From assembly GCA_035528395.1 (NCBI GenBank), contig DATKYR010000167.1, positions 19,450-83,449 of the forward strand: a stretch of 64,000 nt of DNA, given 5' to 3'. Positions 34,302-43,117 of this stretch are shown here, piece by piece (position 1 is the first letter of the stretch; every line of letters begins with the position of its first letter). This DNA comes from NIOZ-UU13 sp035528395 (GTDB lineage: Bacteria > Planctomycetota > Phycisphaerae > Sedimentisphaerales > Anaerobacaceae). Below the pieces are notes generated by a model, which saw nothing but the letters and a program-made list of their open reading frames with translations, ran no database searches and had not been told where the DNA came from. Made by a program: the position numbers and the translations under genes.

Positions 34302-35348
34302 ATGAAAATTAATGGCAATAATTCGATAGCTGAACAGATGGTCATCGGCATAACGATGGGCGATGCCGCCGGCATCGGGCCGGAGATTATCGTTAAAGCC
34401 TTAGCTGATGCGAATATTCGGCGGGCTGCGAAATTCGTTATCTTCGGTATGAACGAACAGCTCTGCTACGCCGCCGACGCCGCTGAGATTGAGCCCTTCT
34501 GGGGCCGGCATCAGCACGAGAAAATCAGTCGCGAGTATCCGTATAAAGTTGTTGTCGCTGATTACGATGAGTATTCCGTTCCATCCTGGGTCAAAGGTCC
34601 GAGCAAATTAGCCGGTGAGGCATCCTTAAGGTTTTGCCTTGATGCTATCGACGCCGCGCGAGATGGTATTATAGATGCCGTGGTAACCGCGCCCATCAGT
34701 AAGACAAGCTGGAAGCTGGCCGGCGCTGAATGGCCCGGCCACACCGAAATGTTGGCAGCTCGCTGCAAATCCAAACGAAAGGTGATGATGTTTATCGCCG
34801 GGCCGTTAAAAGTGGCGCTGGCAACAATTCACGAGGCACTGTTTGAAGTCAGGAACAAGTTTACAATTGGCTGTGTCTTCGAGCCGATAGATTTATTAGA
34901 TACGGCATTGAAAGAATATTTTCACATTGACAACCCCAGGATCGGTGTTGCCGCGTTAAATCCACACGCCGGCGAGGGCGGTCAATTCGGCGACGAAGAG
35001 CAGCGCATAATTTCGCCTGCTATTTCATTGGCACAATACCAGGGCATAAATTGTCAAGGCCCATTCCCGGCCGACACCCTCTTTTTGCGGGCCGTCCGCG
35101 GCGAATTCGACGGCGTCGTCGCAATGTATCACGACCAGGGTATGATTCCTGTAAAGCTGCTCAATTTCGAACAGGCGGTCAATGTAACCATCGGAATACC
35201 GATTATAAGAACGTCACCTGCTCACGGAACAGCTTTCGACATCGCAGGCCTAAACATTGCCGACCCGGCCGGTATGAAATCAGCCATTACCACCGCAATA
35301 CAAATGGCCAAGACGAAGAAGAATTTAGAATGTAAAGTTGAGAATTGA
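34302..35348 (+). CDS. pdxA: 4-hydroxythreonine-4-phosphate dehydrogenase
   Basis: This is the pyridoxal 5'-phosphate pathway dehydrogenase. It has ITMGDAAGIGPEI at the N-terminus, GHTEMLA, ALNPHAGEGGQFGDEE and MYHDQGMIPVKLL, with all three metal-binding His. I start at ATG 34302; ATG 34338 (MVIGITMGD) is equally possible, and the ATG at 34278 lies in repeat-like DNA. The final residues ECKVEN and the stop are encoded by a heptad tract (aaagttg, agaattg, agagttg). Confidence 0.94.
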   Translation: MKINGNNSIAEQMVIGITMGDAAGIGPEIIVKALADANIRRAAKFVIFGMNEQLCYAADAAEIEPFWGRHQHEKISREYPYKVVVADYDEYSVPSWVKGPSKLAGEASLRFCLDAIDAARDGIIDAVVTAPISKTSWKLAGAEWPGHTEMLAARCKSKRKVMMFIAGPLKVALATIHEALFEVRNKFTIGCVFEPIDLLDTALKEYFHIDNPRIGVAALNPHAGEGGQFGDEEQRIISPAISLAQYQGINCQGPFPADTLFLRAVRGEFDGVVAMYHDQGMIPVKLLNFEQAVNVTIGIPIIRTSPAHGTAFDIAGLNIADPAGMKSAITTAIQMAKTKKNLECKVEN

Positions 35349-35460
35349 GAGTTGCTTGAACGTGATGCTCTATAGCAGATACTCGATGTTCGTGGAAAAA
35401 ATCCGGAAATAGTCGGATTAACATACGAAAATCGAGTCACGAGCAACGAGCGACGAGATA
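35333..35460. repeat. Heptad-period repeat tracts between pdxA and rsmA
   Basis: aaagttg, agaattg, agagttg at the left and cgaaaat, cgagtca, cgagcaa, cgagcga, cgagata at the right abut the rsmA ATG. The pdxA stop lies in the left tract. Confidence 0.7.
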
Positions 35461-36351
35461 ATGCAGACCAAGCGGCAAATCCAGCAGTTACTTATATCAG
35501 CAGGTATCCGTCCAAATACACGTCTTGGCCAGCATTTTCTCATTGACCTGAATCTGATGCGGTTGCTGGTCGAGTCTGCAAATATCACAAATAACGATAT
35601 TGTGCTCGAGGTCGGCTGCGGGACAGGTTCTTTAACTGAGGCCCTAATCGAAAAAGCCGGTATGGTCATTGCTGTTGAGCTTGACCGGACACTGGCTGAA
35701 ATTGTACAAAGCCGGCTCGCAAACGCAGAAAACATCGAGCTTATCAATACTGATATTCTTGAAAATAAAAACACCCTCAGCCATACGGTTACGAACGCAC
35801 TGGAGTCGGCTCGTAAAAAATATCATGGCCGAATCCTGTTGGTGGCAAATCTGCCTTACAAAGCCGCCTCGCCTACAATGCTGAATCTGGTTACAGGCCC
35901 GAGAACAGCAGACGCTATGTATGTAACCGTCCAGAAGGAAGTTGCCGACCGAATGACAGCCGTCCCGGCTTCCAGTGATTACGGAAGGCTGAGTATCTTC
36001 CTCGCTGCTGCCGGTGATGTAAAAACTATACGGATTTTGAAGCCGACGGTCTTTTGGCCTCAGCCACAGGTTGATTCGGCAATGGTCGGCTTTGTCCGCG
36101 ACCGGGAAAAGTTAAAACGTATTGAGAATATGGAGTTTTTCAGTCAGACCGTACATCTTTTTATGGGTCATCGCCGTAAGACCCTTATGGCCTGCAGCAA
36201 ATTGGCTCACGGCAAACTCGCAAAAATTGACAATTGGCCAGAAATCTTTGAGCGATGTTCCATCAATCCAACAGAACGTCCCGAAAAACTCGGCGCCGAT
36301 GACTACATCGCCATCGCAAACTTGTCCTCCTGCATTCTTACAAATACCTGA
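35461..36351 (+). CDS. rsmA: 16S rRNA dimethyladenosine transferase RsmA (KsgA)
   Basis: It dimethylates A1518 and A1519 of 16S rRNA. It has RPNTRLGQHFLIDLNLM, the SAM motif VLEVGCGTGSLTEAL, and motif IV NLPY in LLVANLPYKAASP. The 296-aa length is typical. The ATG follows directly on a heptad-repeat tract, with only a weak GACGAG as possible ribosome site. Confidence 0.96.
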   Translation: MQTKRQIQQLLISAGIRPNTRLGQHFLIDLNLMRLLVESANITNNDIVLEVGCGTGSLTEALIEKAGMVIAVELDRTLAEIVQSRLANAENIELINTDILENKNTLSHTVTNALESARKKYHGRILLVANLPYKAASPTMLNLVTGPRTADAMYVTVQKEVADRMTAVPASSDYGRLSIFLAAAGDVKTIRILKPTVFWPQPQVDSAMVGFVRDREKLKRIENMEFFSQTVHLFMGHRRKTLMACSKLAHGKLAKIDNWPEIFERCSINPTERPEKLGADDYIAIANLSSCILTNT

Positions 36352-36536
36352 CTCGAAAATAGGTCACTTCATATTTCCAGGTGTCAAATCCTCAATATTT
36401 CCAAAAAAATGGGGTTTTTGTTAGTTCCACAGAGTTGATATTATATCCCGCCTCGTTTCTGCGCGTATCTAAACAGACAGGTTACTCTCTTATAAACTGA
36501 CCGACTTTTTTAATATATTTCAATCAAATTTTAATC

Positions 36537-36565
36537 TTGCAGTAAATTCAGATTTGGTGTATAAT
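36537..36565 (+). promoter_or_regulatory. Promoter of the pseudopilin cluster
   Basis: TTGCAG (36537-36542), a 17-bp spacer and TATAAT (36560-36565) are followed by a perfect GCGCTA/TAGCGC hairpin with a 3-nt loop in the leader (about 36584-36598). The layout matches the orphan promoter plus hairpin at 2102-2157. Nothing else is seen in 36352-36536. Confidence 0.75.
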
Positions 36566-36689
36566 ACTGCATCCGGTAATATCGCGCTAAAGTAGCGCAA
36601 AAATGCTGAATTAATGGAACAAAAGCTGTTCTTGCGCATCTTGAAGAACAGATAGAGGTAGAGTGTCTTTAGAGATGAGGAGCGTTATT

Positions 36690-37508
36690 ATGAGCAGACG
36701 GAAAGGTTTTACCCTAATCGAGCTTTTAGTGGTGATTGCTATCATAGCATTATTGATGGCAATATTGATGCCGGCACTGGCACGGGTAAAGGAACAGGCC
36801 AGAACAATTGCCTGCCTGGCAAACCTCAAACAGTGGAACCTTATATTTGAGTTCTATATGGACGAAAATGACGGTAAATTCTTTAGCGGTTTTGGAGATA
36901 ACACTTACTGGTGGGTAGCGCAATTGCCTGAACGCTATCAAAGCCGTATCAAAAACAAGACATGGTTCTGCCCGACGGCCACGAAACCTTTGTTTGATGA
37001 GAGTGGCAATCGCGGGCAGCAGTTCAATAATTTCTCTGCCTGGGGCATCTTTTACACCGGCCACAGTGACCTCGCCCCGGACGGTATCGCGGGCAGCTAT
37101 GGCTTAAATAGCTATCTGCTTGACACACCCGCAGCGCCGGGCTACTCGTTTGAAAATGGTATCCAGGCCGACAATTTCTTCAAAACTCCGAGGGTTCAGG
37201 GCGCAGGAAATATTCCGCTTTTGTTAGATGCCATTCGTTTCGACGTATGGCCGCAGGAAATGGAACTACCTGCAGCCTTTGAGGACTCGGTCTGGACCGA
37301 CAATCACATGGGACGCTGCTGCGTCAACCGGCACGATGGGTATGTAGGCTGCTCATTCGCTGATTTCTCGGCGAGAAAGGTAGGACTAAAAGAGCTGTGG
37401 GTGTTGAAATGGCATAAGAGGTTCAACACATCGGGTCCTTATACCTTGGCCGGCGGCGTACAGCCGAGCGACTGGCCGGAGTGGATAAGGCCTTACAGAG
37501 ACTACTGA
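36690..37508 (+). CDS. Type II secretion / pilin-like pseudopilin 1
   Basis: A short basic leader (MSRRKG), the prepilin cleavage site G|FTLIE, and the hydrophobic helix LLVVIAIIALLMAILMPAL identify a type IV pilin-like protein processed by PilD. The exported domain is rich in Trp, Asn and Gly. It ends RCCVNRHDGYVGCSFADFSARKVGLKELWVLKWH, the H-x-G/D-F-S-x-R-K-V tail of planctomycete pseudopilins. I start at ATG 36690, preceded by GAGGAG; the longer frame lacks support. It is first in a tandem array of six. Confidence 0.85.
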   Translation: MSRRKGFTLIELLVVIAIIALLMAILMPALARVKEQARTIACLANLKQWNLIFEFYMDENDGKFFSGFGDNTYWWVAQLPERYQSRIKNKTWFCPTATKPLFDESGNRGQQFNNFSAWGIFYTGHSDLAPDGIAGSYGLNSYLLDTPAAPGYSFENGIQADNFFKTPRVQGAGNIPLLLDAIRFDVWPQEMELPAAFEDSVWTDNHMGRCCVNRHDGYVGCSFADFSARKVGLKELWVLKWHKRFNTSGPYTLAGGVQPSDWPEWIRPYRDY

Positions 37509-37615
37509 AAAATGTCTATCGCGCAGAAAAGGCCGGCCCTTTGCAGTTAAGGCTTTCTTGCTGATTGATTTTAAAAAAACCTGTTTTTGTTGTACAGCAT
37601 AAGAGAGGTATTATC

Positions 37616-38428
37616 ATGCGCAGAAGAGAAGGGTTTACACTAATAGAACTTTTGGTAGTAATTGCTATCATAGCATTATTGATGGCAATATTGATGCCGG
37701 CCCTGGCACGGGTAAAGGAACAGGCCAGAACAGTAGCCTGCCTGGCAAATCTGAATCAATGGAATCTTATTGTCGCGATATATGTGGAGGAGAACGACGG
37801 CAAATTCTATAGTGGAACAACCTGGCAGGGCTTTTGGTGGCTCAGGCAGGTGGACCTTAAGGTTCAGGACTGGACAACAAACAAAATATGGTTTTGTCCG
37901 ACAGCCAAAAAATCTCTTTTTAATGAGAATGGTGAGCGTGCGCCTAAGTTTAATGTGTTCTCCGCCTGGGGTATCCATTATGATGGCCAACTGGGGCCAA
38001 ACGGCGTATCCGGCAGCTATGGTCTAAATGGTTACGTGCTGAGCACACCGCCAAGTGACGATGTATTCGAGGGAGGCCGCTCAACCAAAAACAACTGGAA
38101 GACTCCAAATGTGCCGGGCGGAAATTATATACCACTATTAATAGGCGCCCTTCGTTTCGATTTGTGGCCGCTCGAGACAGATCCTCCCGGGGAGTTCGAG
38201 GATATGCCCTGGTCTGGTGGTAACCATATGGCCCGCTGCTGCCTCAATCGCCACGAAGGGTTTATCAGCAGTTCTTTCTGTGATTTTTCTGCCAGAAAGG
38301 TAGGATTGAAAGAGTTATACACGCTCAAGTGGCATCGCAAGTTCAATACGAGCGGCCCCTGGACTCAGGCCGGCGGCGTACAGGCCAGCGACTGGCCGGA
38401 GTGGATTAGGCCTTACAAGGACTACTGA
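37616..38428 (+). CDS. Pseudopilin 2
   Basis: It opens MRRREGFTLIELLVV and is nearly identical to paralogues 1 and 3 over the first 60 residues, with the same C-terminal tail (NRHEGFISSSFCDFSARKVGLKELYTLKWH). The start is ATG 37616 with GAGAGG upstream. The spacer before it (from about 37508) is repeated before gene 3, so the unit of spacer plus gene was duplicated. Confidence 0.85.
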   Translation: MRRREGFTLIELLVVIAIIALLMAILMPALARVKEQARTVACLANLNQWNLIVAIYVEENDGKFYSGTTWQGFWWLRQVDLKVQDWTTNKIWFCPTAKKSLFNENGERAPKFNVFSAWGIHYDGQLGPNGVSGSYGLNGYVLSTPPSDDVFEGGRSTKNNWKTPNVPGGNYIPLLIGALRFDLWPLETDPPGEFEDMPWSGGNHMARCCLNRHEGFISSSFCDFSARKVGLKELYTLKWHRKFNTSGPWTQAGGVQASDWPEWIRPYKDY

Positions 38429-38534
38429 AAAATATCTATCGCGCAGAAGAAGCCGGCACTTTGCAGTTCAGGCTTTCTTGCTGATTGATTAAAAAAAACC
38501 TGTTTTTGTTGTACAGCATAAGAGAGATATCTTC

Positions 38535-39353
38535 ATGCGCAGAAGAGAAGGATTTACACTAATAGAACTTTTGGTAGTAATTGCTATCATAGCATTATTG
38601 ATGGCAATATTGATGCCGGCCCTGGCACGGGTAAAGGAGCAGGCCAGAACAGTTGGTTGCCTGGCAAACCTCAGACAGTGGAACTTTGTCACTGCAATGT
38701 ACACCGAAGACAACGATGCTAAATTCTGGTCAGGCTATGGTTCTACGGGTTATTGGTGGCCGTGGCAATTAGAACGTAAGCTTTTAGATTGGAAGATGAA
38801 TAAGACCTGGTTCTGTCCCACGGCAAAAAAACCAATAATTGATGAAAATGGCAATCAGGCACCTTCATTCAATATCTTTAATGCCTGGGGCATATTCTGG
38901 GGTACGCAGGGAGGACGCCCCGCGCCTGAAAGCGGTGTGGCCGGAAGCTATAGCATCAATGGCTATGTTCTTACTATACCTACCGATGCTACATTTGAAG
39001 GCGGCAAGCCTGCCAGCGACGGCTGGAGGACGCCCAATGTGAACAGCGCAGGTAATGTGCCGCTGTTCATAGATGCCCTCCGCTTCGACCTCTGGCCGTT
39101 AGAAACTAATGGTCCTGCCGAGTATGAGTTTGCGGCCTGGTCCGGGAACAATTTTGGCCGCTGCTGCATTAACCGGCACGTGGGTTTTGTGGGCTGTTCT
39201 TTCCTGGATTTCTCTGCGAGAAAGGTCGGGCTTAAGGAGTTGTGGACCCTAAAGTGGCACAAGTCATTTAACACGGCGGGCCCTTATACCTTAGCCGGTA
39301 GTGTCCAGGCCAGCGACTGGCCGGACTGGATACAACCTTTCAGGGACTATTGA
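38535..39353 (+). CDS. Pseudopilin 3
   Basis: This 272-residue paralogue has the same leader and prepilin helix as gene 2. Its exported domain differs (SGYGSTGYWWPWQLERKLLDWKMNKTWFCPTAKKP), and the tail is NRHVGFVGCSFLDFSARKVGLKELWTLKWH. The upstream 60 bp (GTTGTACAGCATAAGAGA and neighbours) are nearly identical to those of gene 2. Confidence 0.85.
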   Translation: MRRREGFTLIELLVVIAIIALLMAILMPALARVKEQARTVGCLANLRQWNFVTAMYTEDNDAKFWSGYGSTGYWWPWQLERKLLDWKMNKTWFCPTAKKPIIDENGNQAPSFNIFNAWGIFWGTQGGRPAPESGVAGSYSINGYVLTIPTDATFEGGKPASDGWRTPNVNSAGNVPLFIDALRFDLWPLETNGPAEYEFAAWSGNNFGRCCINRHVGFVGCSFLDFSARKVGLKELWTLKWHKSFNTAGPYTLAGSVQASDWPDWIQPFRDY

Positions 39354-39459
39354 AAAAAACTATTGCGAAGAAAGGATCGGGCTTATAGGCTCGGTCGTTC
39401 TTGCTGAATAATATTATTAAGAAACTTGTTTTTTTGGCACAGTATAAGAAAGGAACATT

Positions 39460-40245
39460 ATGCGCAGAAAAATAGGGTTCACACTTATAGAGCTTCTGGT
39501 GGTAATTGCTATCATTGCGGTATTGATGGCCATTTTGATGCCGGCTCTAAACCGGGTCAGGGAACAGGGCAAGCGTTCGAGCTGTCTGAGCAATCTTAAG
39601 CAGTTGACCCTTGCGTGGATTATGTATGCCGATGACAACGATGACAATCTCATCAACGGCGATACCGGGGAGTACAGCATACATCAGAATGAGACTCCCT
39701 GGGTTCTCGCTGATTGGCGCTCTGGCATGAGTGTAGAACAGAAAAAAGACGCTATCCTGAATGGAACCTTGTGGCCGTACGTCAAGACCTTGAAAATTTA
39801 CAAATGCCCGACCGTTAACAAGATCGTTCGTTCAGGCGCTCAGGAAGAAATGTTGCGGACGTACTCTGTATCTGATTCTATGAATTGTAAGGACTGGCCC
39901 GATATGGGTGCGGAGATGATTAAAAAAAGAGTGGACATTCCCAACCCTGCCTACAGGATAGTCTTTCTTGATGATGGCGGTACAATAACCTCTGCTCTGG
40001 GTGGTTGGACGGTTTATGTTACGCAGGAGACCTGGTGGGATCCGCCGCCGATTCGACACGGTGACGGCTCGACATTTTCTTTTGCAGACGGGCACAGTGA
40101 ATATCACAAATGGAAAGACCCGCGTACAATCGAGTTTGGCAAACGGGTGCCGCCGACGGCTTTCTCCGGGACACAAGCCGGCAATGAGGATCTTCACTGG
40201 GCCGCCGTGGCTATGTGGGGTAAAGCGGCAAAACATCAGGATTAA
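39460..40245 (+). CDS. Pseudopilin 4
   Basis: The prepilin N-terminus (MRRKIGFTLIELLVVIAIIA) is kept, but the rest is more diverged than in genes 1-3: LKQLTLAWIMYADDNDDNLINGD and the C-terminal PIRHGDGSTFSFADGHSEYHKW, the classic H-x-DG...FADGH planctomycete motif. The leader repeat is still recognisable (ACTTGTTTTT...CAGTATAAGAAAGGAA). Confidence 0.85.
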   Translation: MRRKIGFTLIELLVVIAIIAVLMAILMPALNRVREQGKRSSCLSNLKQLTLAWIMYADDNDDNLINGDTGEYSIHQNETPWVLADWRSGMSVEQKKDAILNGTLWPYVKTLKIYKCPTVNKIVRSGAQEEMLRTYSVSDSMNCKDWPDMGAEMIKKRVDIPNPAYRIVFLDDGGTITSALGGWTVYVTQETWWDPPPIRHGDGSTFSFADGHSEYHKWKDPRTIEFGKRVPPTAFSGTQAGNEDLHWAAVAMWGKAAKHQD

Positions 40246-40329
40246 CACAAAGCAGTTACAGCCGCAGGCGTGTTTCTGGTAATAATTGATTCTTTGAAAA
40301 AAAACGTTTCTTTGGAGGACAAGGAAAAA

Positions 40330-41160
40330 ATGCGGATACAAAAAGGTTTCACACTAATAGAGCTTCTGGTAGTGATTGCTATCATTGCGCTATTAATGGC
40401 GATATTAATGCCGGCGTTGCAGCGGGTAAGGAAACAGGCAAGGGGGGTAGCTTGTCAGTCTAACCTCAGACAATGGGGCACCATCTTAGCGATGTACACG
40501 AACGACAACGAGGGCTATTTCCCCGAACGCAAGAGTGGCGGTGACGCTTACGGACGCTGGATGGATTCAATGCGGGAATACTATATCACCGCCGAAGACA
40601 TACGCTGCTGCCCGGTAGCTACAAAAATCGCCAACCCGGACATGATAACCGGGATCGATTGGTGGGGCGGAACATTTTTATCGTGGGGAAAGGTTCCTCC
40701 CTGGGACTCCGGAGGACAGCGTACAATAGGCTATTATGGCAGTTATGGGGTAAACGGCTATATATATGTACCGGTGGGCAGTGACGTTTATGGAAAACCA
40801 ACCAACAGATTCTGGAGAAGCATTAACGTCAAGGGCGGCAATGAGATTCCTATGTTGCTTGATTGCTATTTCTGGTGTGGTTGGCCGGATGACGACGACA
40901 CACCTCCGGAATACGATGACCATCAATATCGCGGCGACGACAACGCAATGAACCGTTACTGCCTCAACCGTCACGACGGAAACACAAATGCCATTTTTAT
41001 GGACTATCACGTCCAAAAAGTAGGGCTTAAACAGTTGTGGACATTAAAGTGGTCTCGTGGTTTCAGCCCGGTCAATCCCTGGACTACGGCCGGCGGTGTT
41101 ACATCAGGCGACTGGAGAAATTACGGCAACGGCTGGATGGGAAAATTTAAAGACTATTGA
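40330..41160 (+). CDS. Pseudopilin 5
   Basis: It starts at ATG 40330 (MRIQKGFTLIELLVV) with GGAGGACAAGGA upstream; the longer frame from 40270 has no signal. The prepilin helix is LLVVIAIIALLMAILMPALQRVRKQAR. The C-terminal tail NRHDGNTNAIFMDYHVQKVGLKQLWTLKW matches genes 1-3. Confidence 0.85.
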   Translation: MRIQKGFTLIELLVVIAIIALLMAILMPALQRVRKQARGVACQSNLRQWGTILAMYTNDNEGYFPERKSGGDAYGRWMDSMREYYITAEDIRCCPVATKIANPDMITGIDWWGGTFLSWGKVPPWDSGGQRTIGYYGSYGVNGYIYVPVGSDVYGKPTNRFWRSINVKGGNEIPMLLDCYFWCGWPDDDDTPPEYDDHQYRGDDNAMNRYCLNRHDGNTNAIFMDYHVQKVGLKQLWTLKWSRGFSPVNPWTTAGGVTSGDWRNYGNGWMGKFKDY

Positions 41161-41240
41161 AATTGGTAACCGACGATTGGTTATTGATGATTATTTAACC
41201 CTTTACTATTACTATTTACGAGTATGAAAGGAGTAACATT

Positions 41241-42050
41241 ATGAACAAACGAAGGGGATTTACCTTAATAGAACTGTTGGTGGTAATCGCCATCATTGCG
41301 ATATTAATGGCGATATTGATGCCGGCACTGCAGCGCGTAAAGGAACAGGCAAGGGAAATGACTTGTCGGGCAAACCTGCGTCAATACGGCATAGTACAGG
41401 TCTTATATTTGGATGACAATGATGACCGTTATCCTTATTCATGGACCTCGCTCGTCAAGACAGAGTCTCCTGTGGGCGGGTACGAGCGTTACTGTAGATG
41501 GCACGACCCGAGATATCCGCCTGACGGTCCCCTTTGGTCCTACCTACAAGAAAAGAAGGTCAATCTCTGCCCATCGTTCAAAGTCCTTGCCAAGTCCGAG
41601 GGCACAAGGCATCCAAGCCACGACCCTGCCAATCCGGTTATTCCTCAATACAGTTACAGCATGAACTCTTGGTTAGGCTCGATAGCAAATGACCCGGGCG
41701 GCTCTTCGGCAACAGACTCAACAGGACGCGGCGGGATTCGTAAACGTTCCGAAATAACAAGAAGCAAAGCGGAGGTATTTTTCTTCGCTGAGGAGAATAT
41801 GTGGACGAGGCCGGGCAACTCCAATGTGCTCAACGACAACGCCTTGTGTCCCGATGGTCGCGATTGGTTCGGCACTTTCCACAGTGCATCGAGTTCAGAC
41901 CTCAATGCCGGCACAATCAATGCGGTTTTTGTGGACGCCCATGTCGATGAAGTTCGGTCGGCCCTAAAAGCAAACACCAGTGACAGGTCGGAAATGGAGT
42001 TCGGCAGATTCGAGAAATACGGCTGGCCGAACAAACAGCCGTTTAAATAA
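41241..42050 (+). CDS. Pseudopilin 6
   Basis: A GGAG-type ribosome site lies just upstream of ATG 41241. It has prepilin leader MNKRRGFTLIE and a 269-residue product with domain LRQYGIVQVLYLDDNDDRYPYSW and C-terminal INAVFVDAHVDEV. It is the last gene of the array. The spacer before it (about 41161-41225) contains heptad-like DNA. Confidence 0.83.
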   Translation: MNKRRGFTLIELLVVIAIIAILMAILMPALQRVKEQAREMTCRANLRQYGIVQVLYLDDNDDRYPYSWTSLVKTESPVGGYERYCRWHDPRYPPDGPLWSYLQEKKVNLCPSFKVLAKSEGTRHPSHDPANPVIPQYSYSMNSWLGSIANDPGGSSATDSTGRGGIRKRSEITRSKAEVFFFAEENMWTRPGNSNVLNDNALCPDGRDWFGTFHSASSSDLNAGTINAVFVDAHVDEVRSALKANTSDRSEMEFGRFEKYGWPNKQPFK

Positions 42051-42093
42051 TGGAGCACCTTCCGCTATTTGTTAGTCTAATAGCTTGAATAAC

Positions 42094-43041
42094 TTAGACC
42101 GTCGTTTCGTCCTTTGCAGCAGGGTTGCTATGGAGAAGGCTCGTTTTGTGCCTGTGGCTGTGGCATTCAATGTTCACCGCTACTGGAAGCGACGCAATAT
42201 GGCACGCAGCAGTCTCGATAAGAACGGCCAAAGCGGTTGTATCGCCGCCGAGCCCCTGCGGGCCTAAGCCAAGTGCATTGATTCTCGAAAGTAAATCCAC
42301 TTCGAGTTCAGCGTAAAAGTCATCACTGTTTTTCTGGGCCAGGTTCCGGCACAGGGCCTTTTTGCTTAGCAGGCAGCTTAGTTCAAAATCGCCCCCAATC
42401 CCTACCCCAACAACAAACGGTGGACATGCATCGGCGCCGGCAGAGCTGACAACATCAACAATCCAATCGATTATCTGCTCTTTCCGGGCTGTGGGCTTGA
42501 ACATCCTGAATTGGCTCTTATTCTCACACCCGCCGCCTTTGGTCATAACGGTCAGCTTCAGCTTATCGCCCGGCACAATCATATAATGAATTATTGCAGG
42601 TGTATTATAAGACTCAAGACCACAGATACCAGCCCACAGACCGGAATCTTTTGTCTTTAGTCTTGTGTCTTTTCTTCTTAGAGGGTCGGCTACAACGCTT
42701 TTTCGTAGATGACCTTTTTGGAATCCTGATGCAACACCTGCGTTGATTGCATCGAACAACGTTACCTGCGCCTGGCCTGCAGGCCGCGCAACCACCACTT
42801 CAGAACCCTGCTCTACAAAGACCACAGCAAGCCCCGTATCCTGGCACAAAGGTATCTTTTCATCTGCTGCTATTCGGGCATTTTCGATGAGCTGTTCCAG
42901 TATTTTTACAGCCCCCGGGTTGGATTCTTTCCGTGCCGCTTCTTTAAGAGCAGCTAAAACATCCTCAGGCAGCTCGTAGCCGGCTGATATGCAAAGTGAT
43001 TCGACCGTCTCGACAATTTTTTCAAATTCGATATATCGCAC
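42094..43041 (-). CDS. fumA: Fumarate hydratase class I, alpha (N-terminal) subunit
   Basis: This is the [4Fe-4S] hydro-lyase half that converts fumarate to malate. PLCQDTGLAVVFVE, NTPAIIHYMIVPGDKLKLTVMTKGGGCENKS and CPPFVVGVGIGGDFE carry the conserved Cys. The beta subunit is not in the window. About 20 residues (KDTRLKTKDSGLWAGICGLE) between DPLRR and NTPAIIHY are encoded by heptad-repeat DNA; the family has only a few residues there. The insert is in frame and probably tolerated as a loop. Confidence 0.88.
   Translation of the reverse strand: MRYIEFEKIVETVESLCISAGYELPEDVLAALKEAARKESNPGAVKILEQLIENARIAADEKIPLCQDTGLAVVFVEQGSEVVVARPAGQAQVTLFDAINAGVASGFQKGHLRKSVVADPLRRKDTRLKTKDSGLWAGICGLESYNTPAIIHYMIVPGDKLKLTVMTKGGGCENKSQFRMFKPTARKEQIIDWIVDVVSSAGADACPPFVVGVGIGGDFELSCLLSKKALCRNLAQKNSDDFYAELEVDLLSRINALGLGPQGLGGDTTALAVLIETAACHIASLPVAVNIECHSHRHKTSLLHSNPAAKDETTV
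42609..42682. repeat. Heptad repeat in frame in the fumarate hydratase gene
   Basis: agactca, agaccac, agatacc, agcccac, agaccgg, then gtcttta, gtcttgt, gtctttt words follow 7-bp register, the same word family as in mnmE and the TPR gene. Confidence 0.8.
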
Positions 43042-43059
43042 AATTCGTCACCTGTGCGA

Positions 43060-43117
43060 TTGGTGAGTGGTAGTTAATGAGCGGTTAATTCACTACTCAC
43101 CACTTACTACTCACCAA
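43060..43117. repeat. Heptad tract carrying a stop codon
   Basis: ttcacta, ctcacca, cttacta, ctcacca words occupy the gap, and the TAG (43107-43109) of the downstream minus-strand propeller gene lies in it. Confidence 0.65.
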
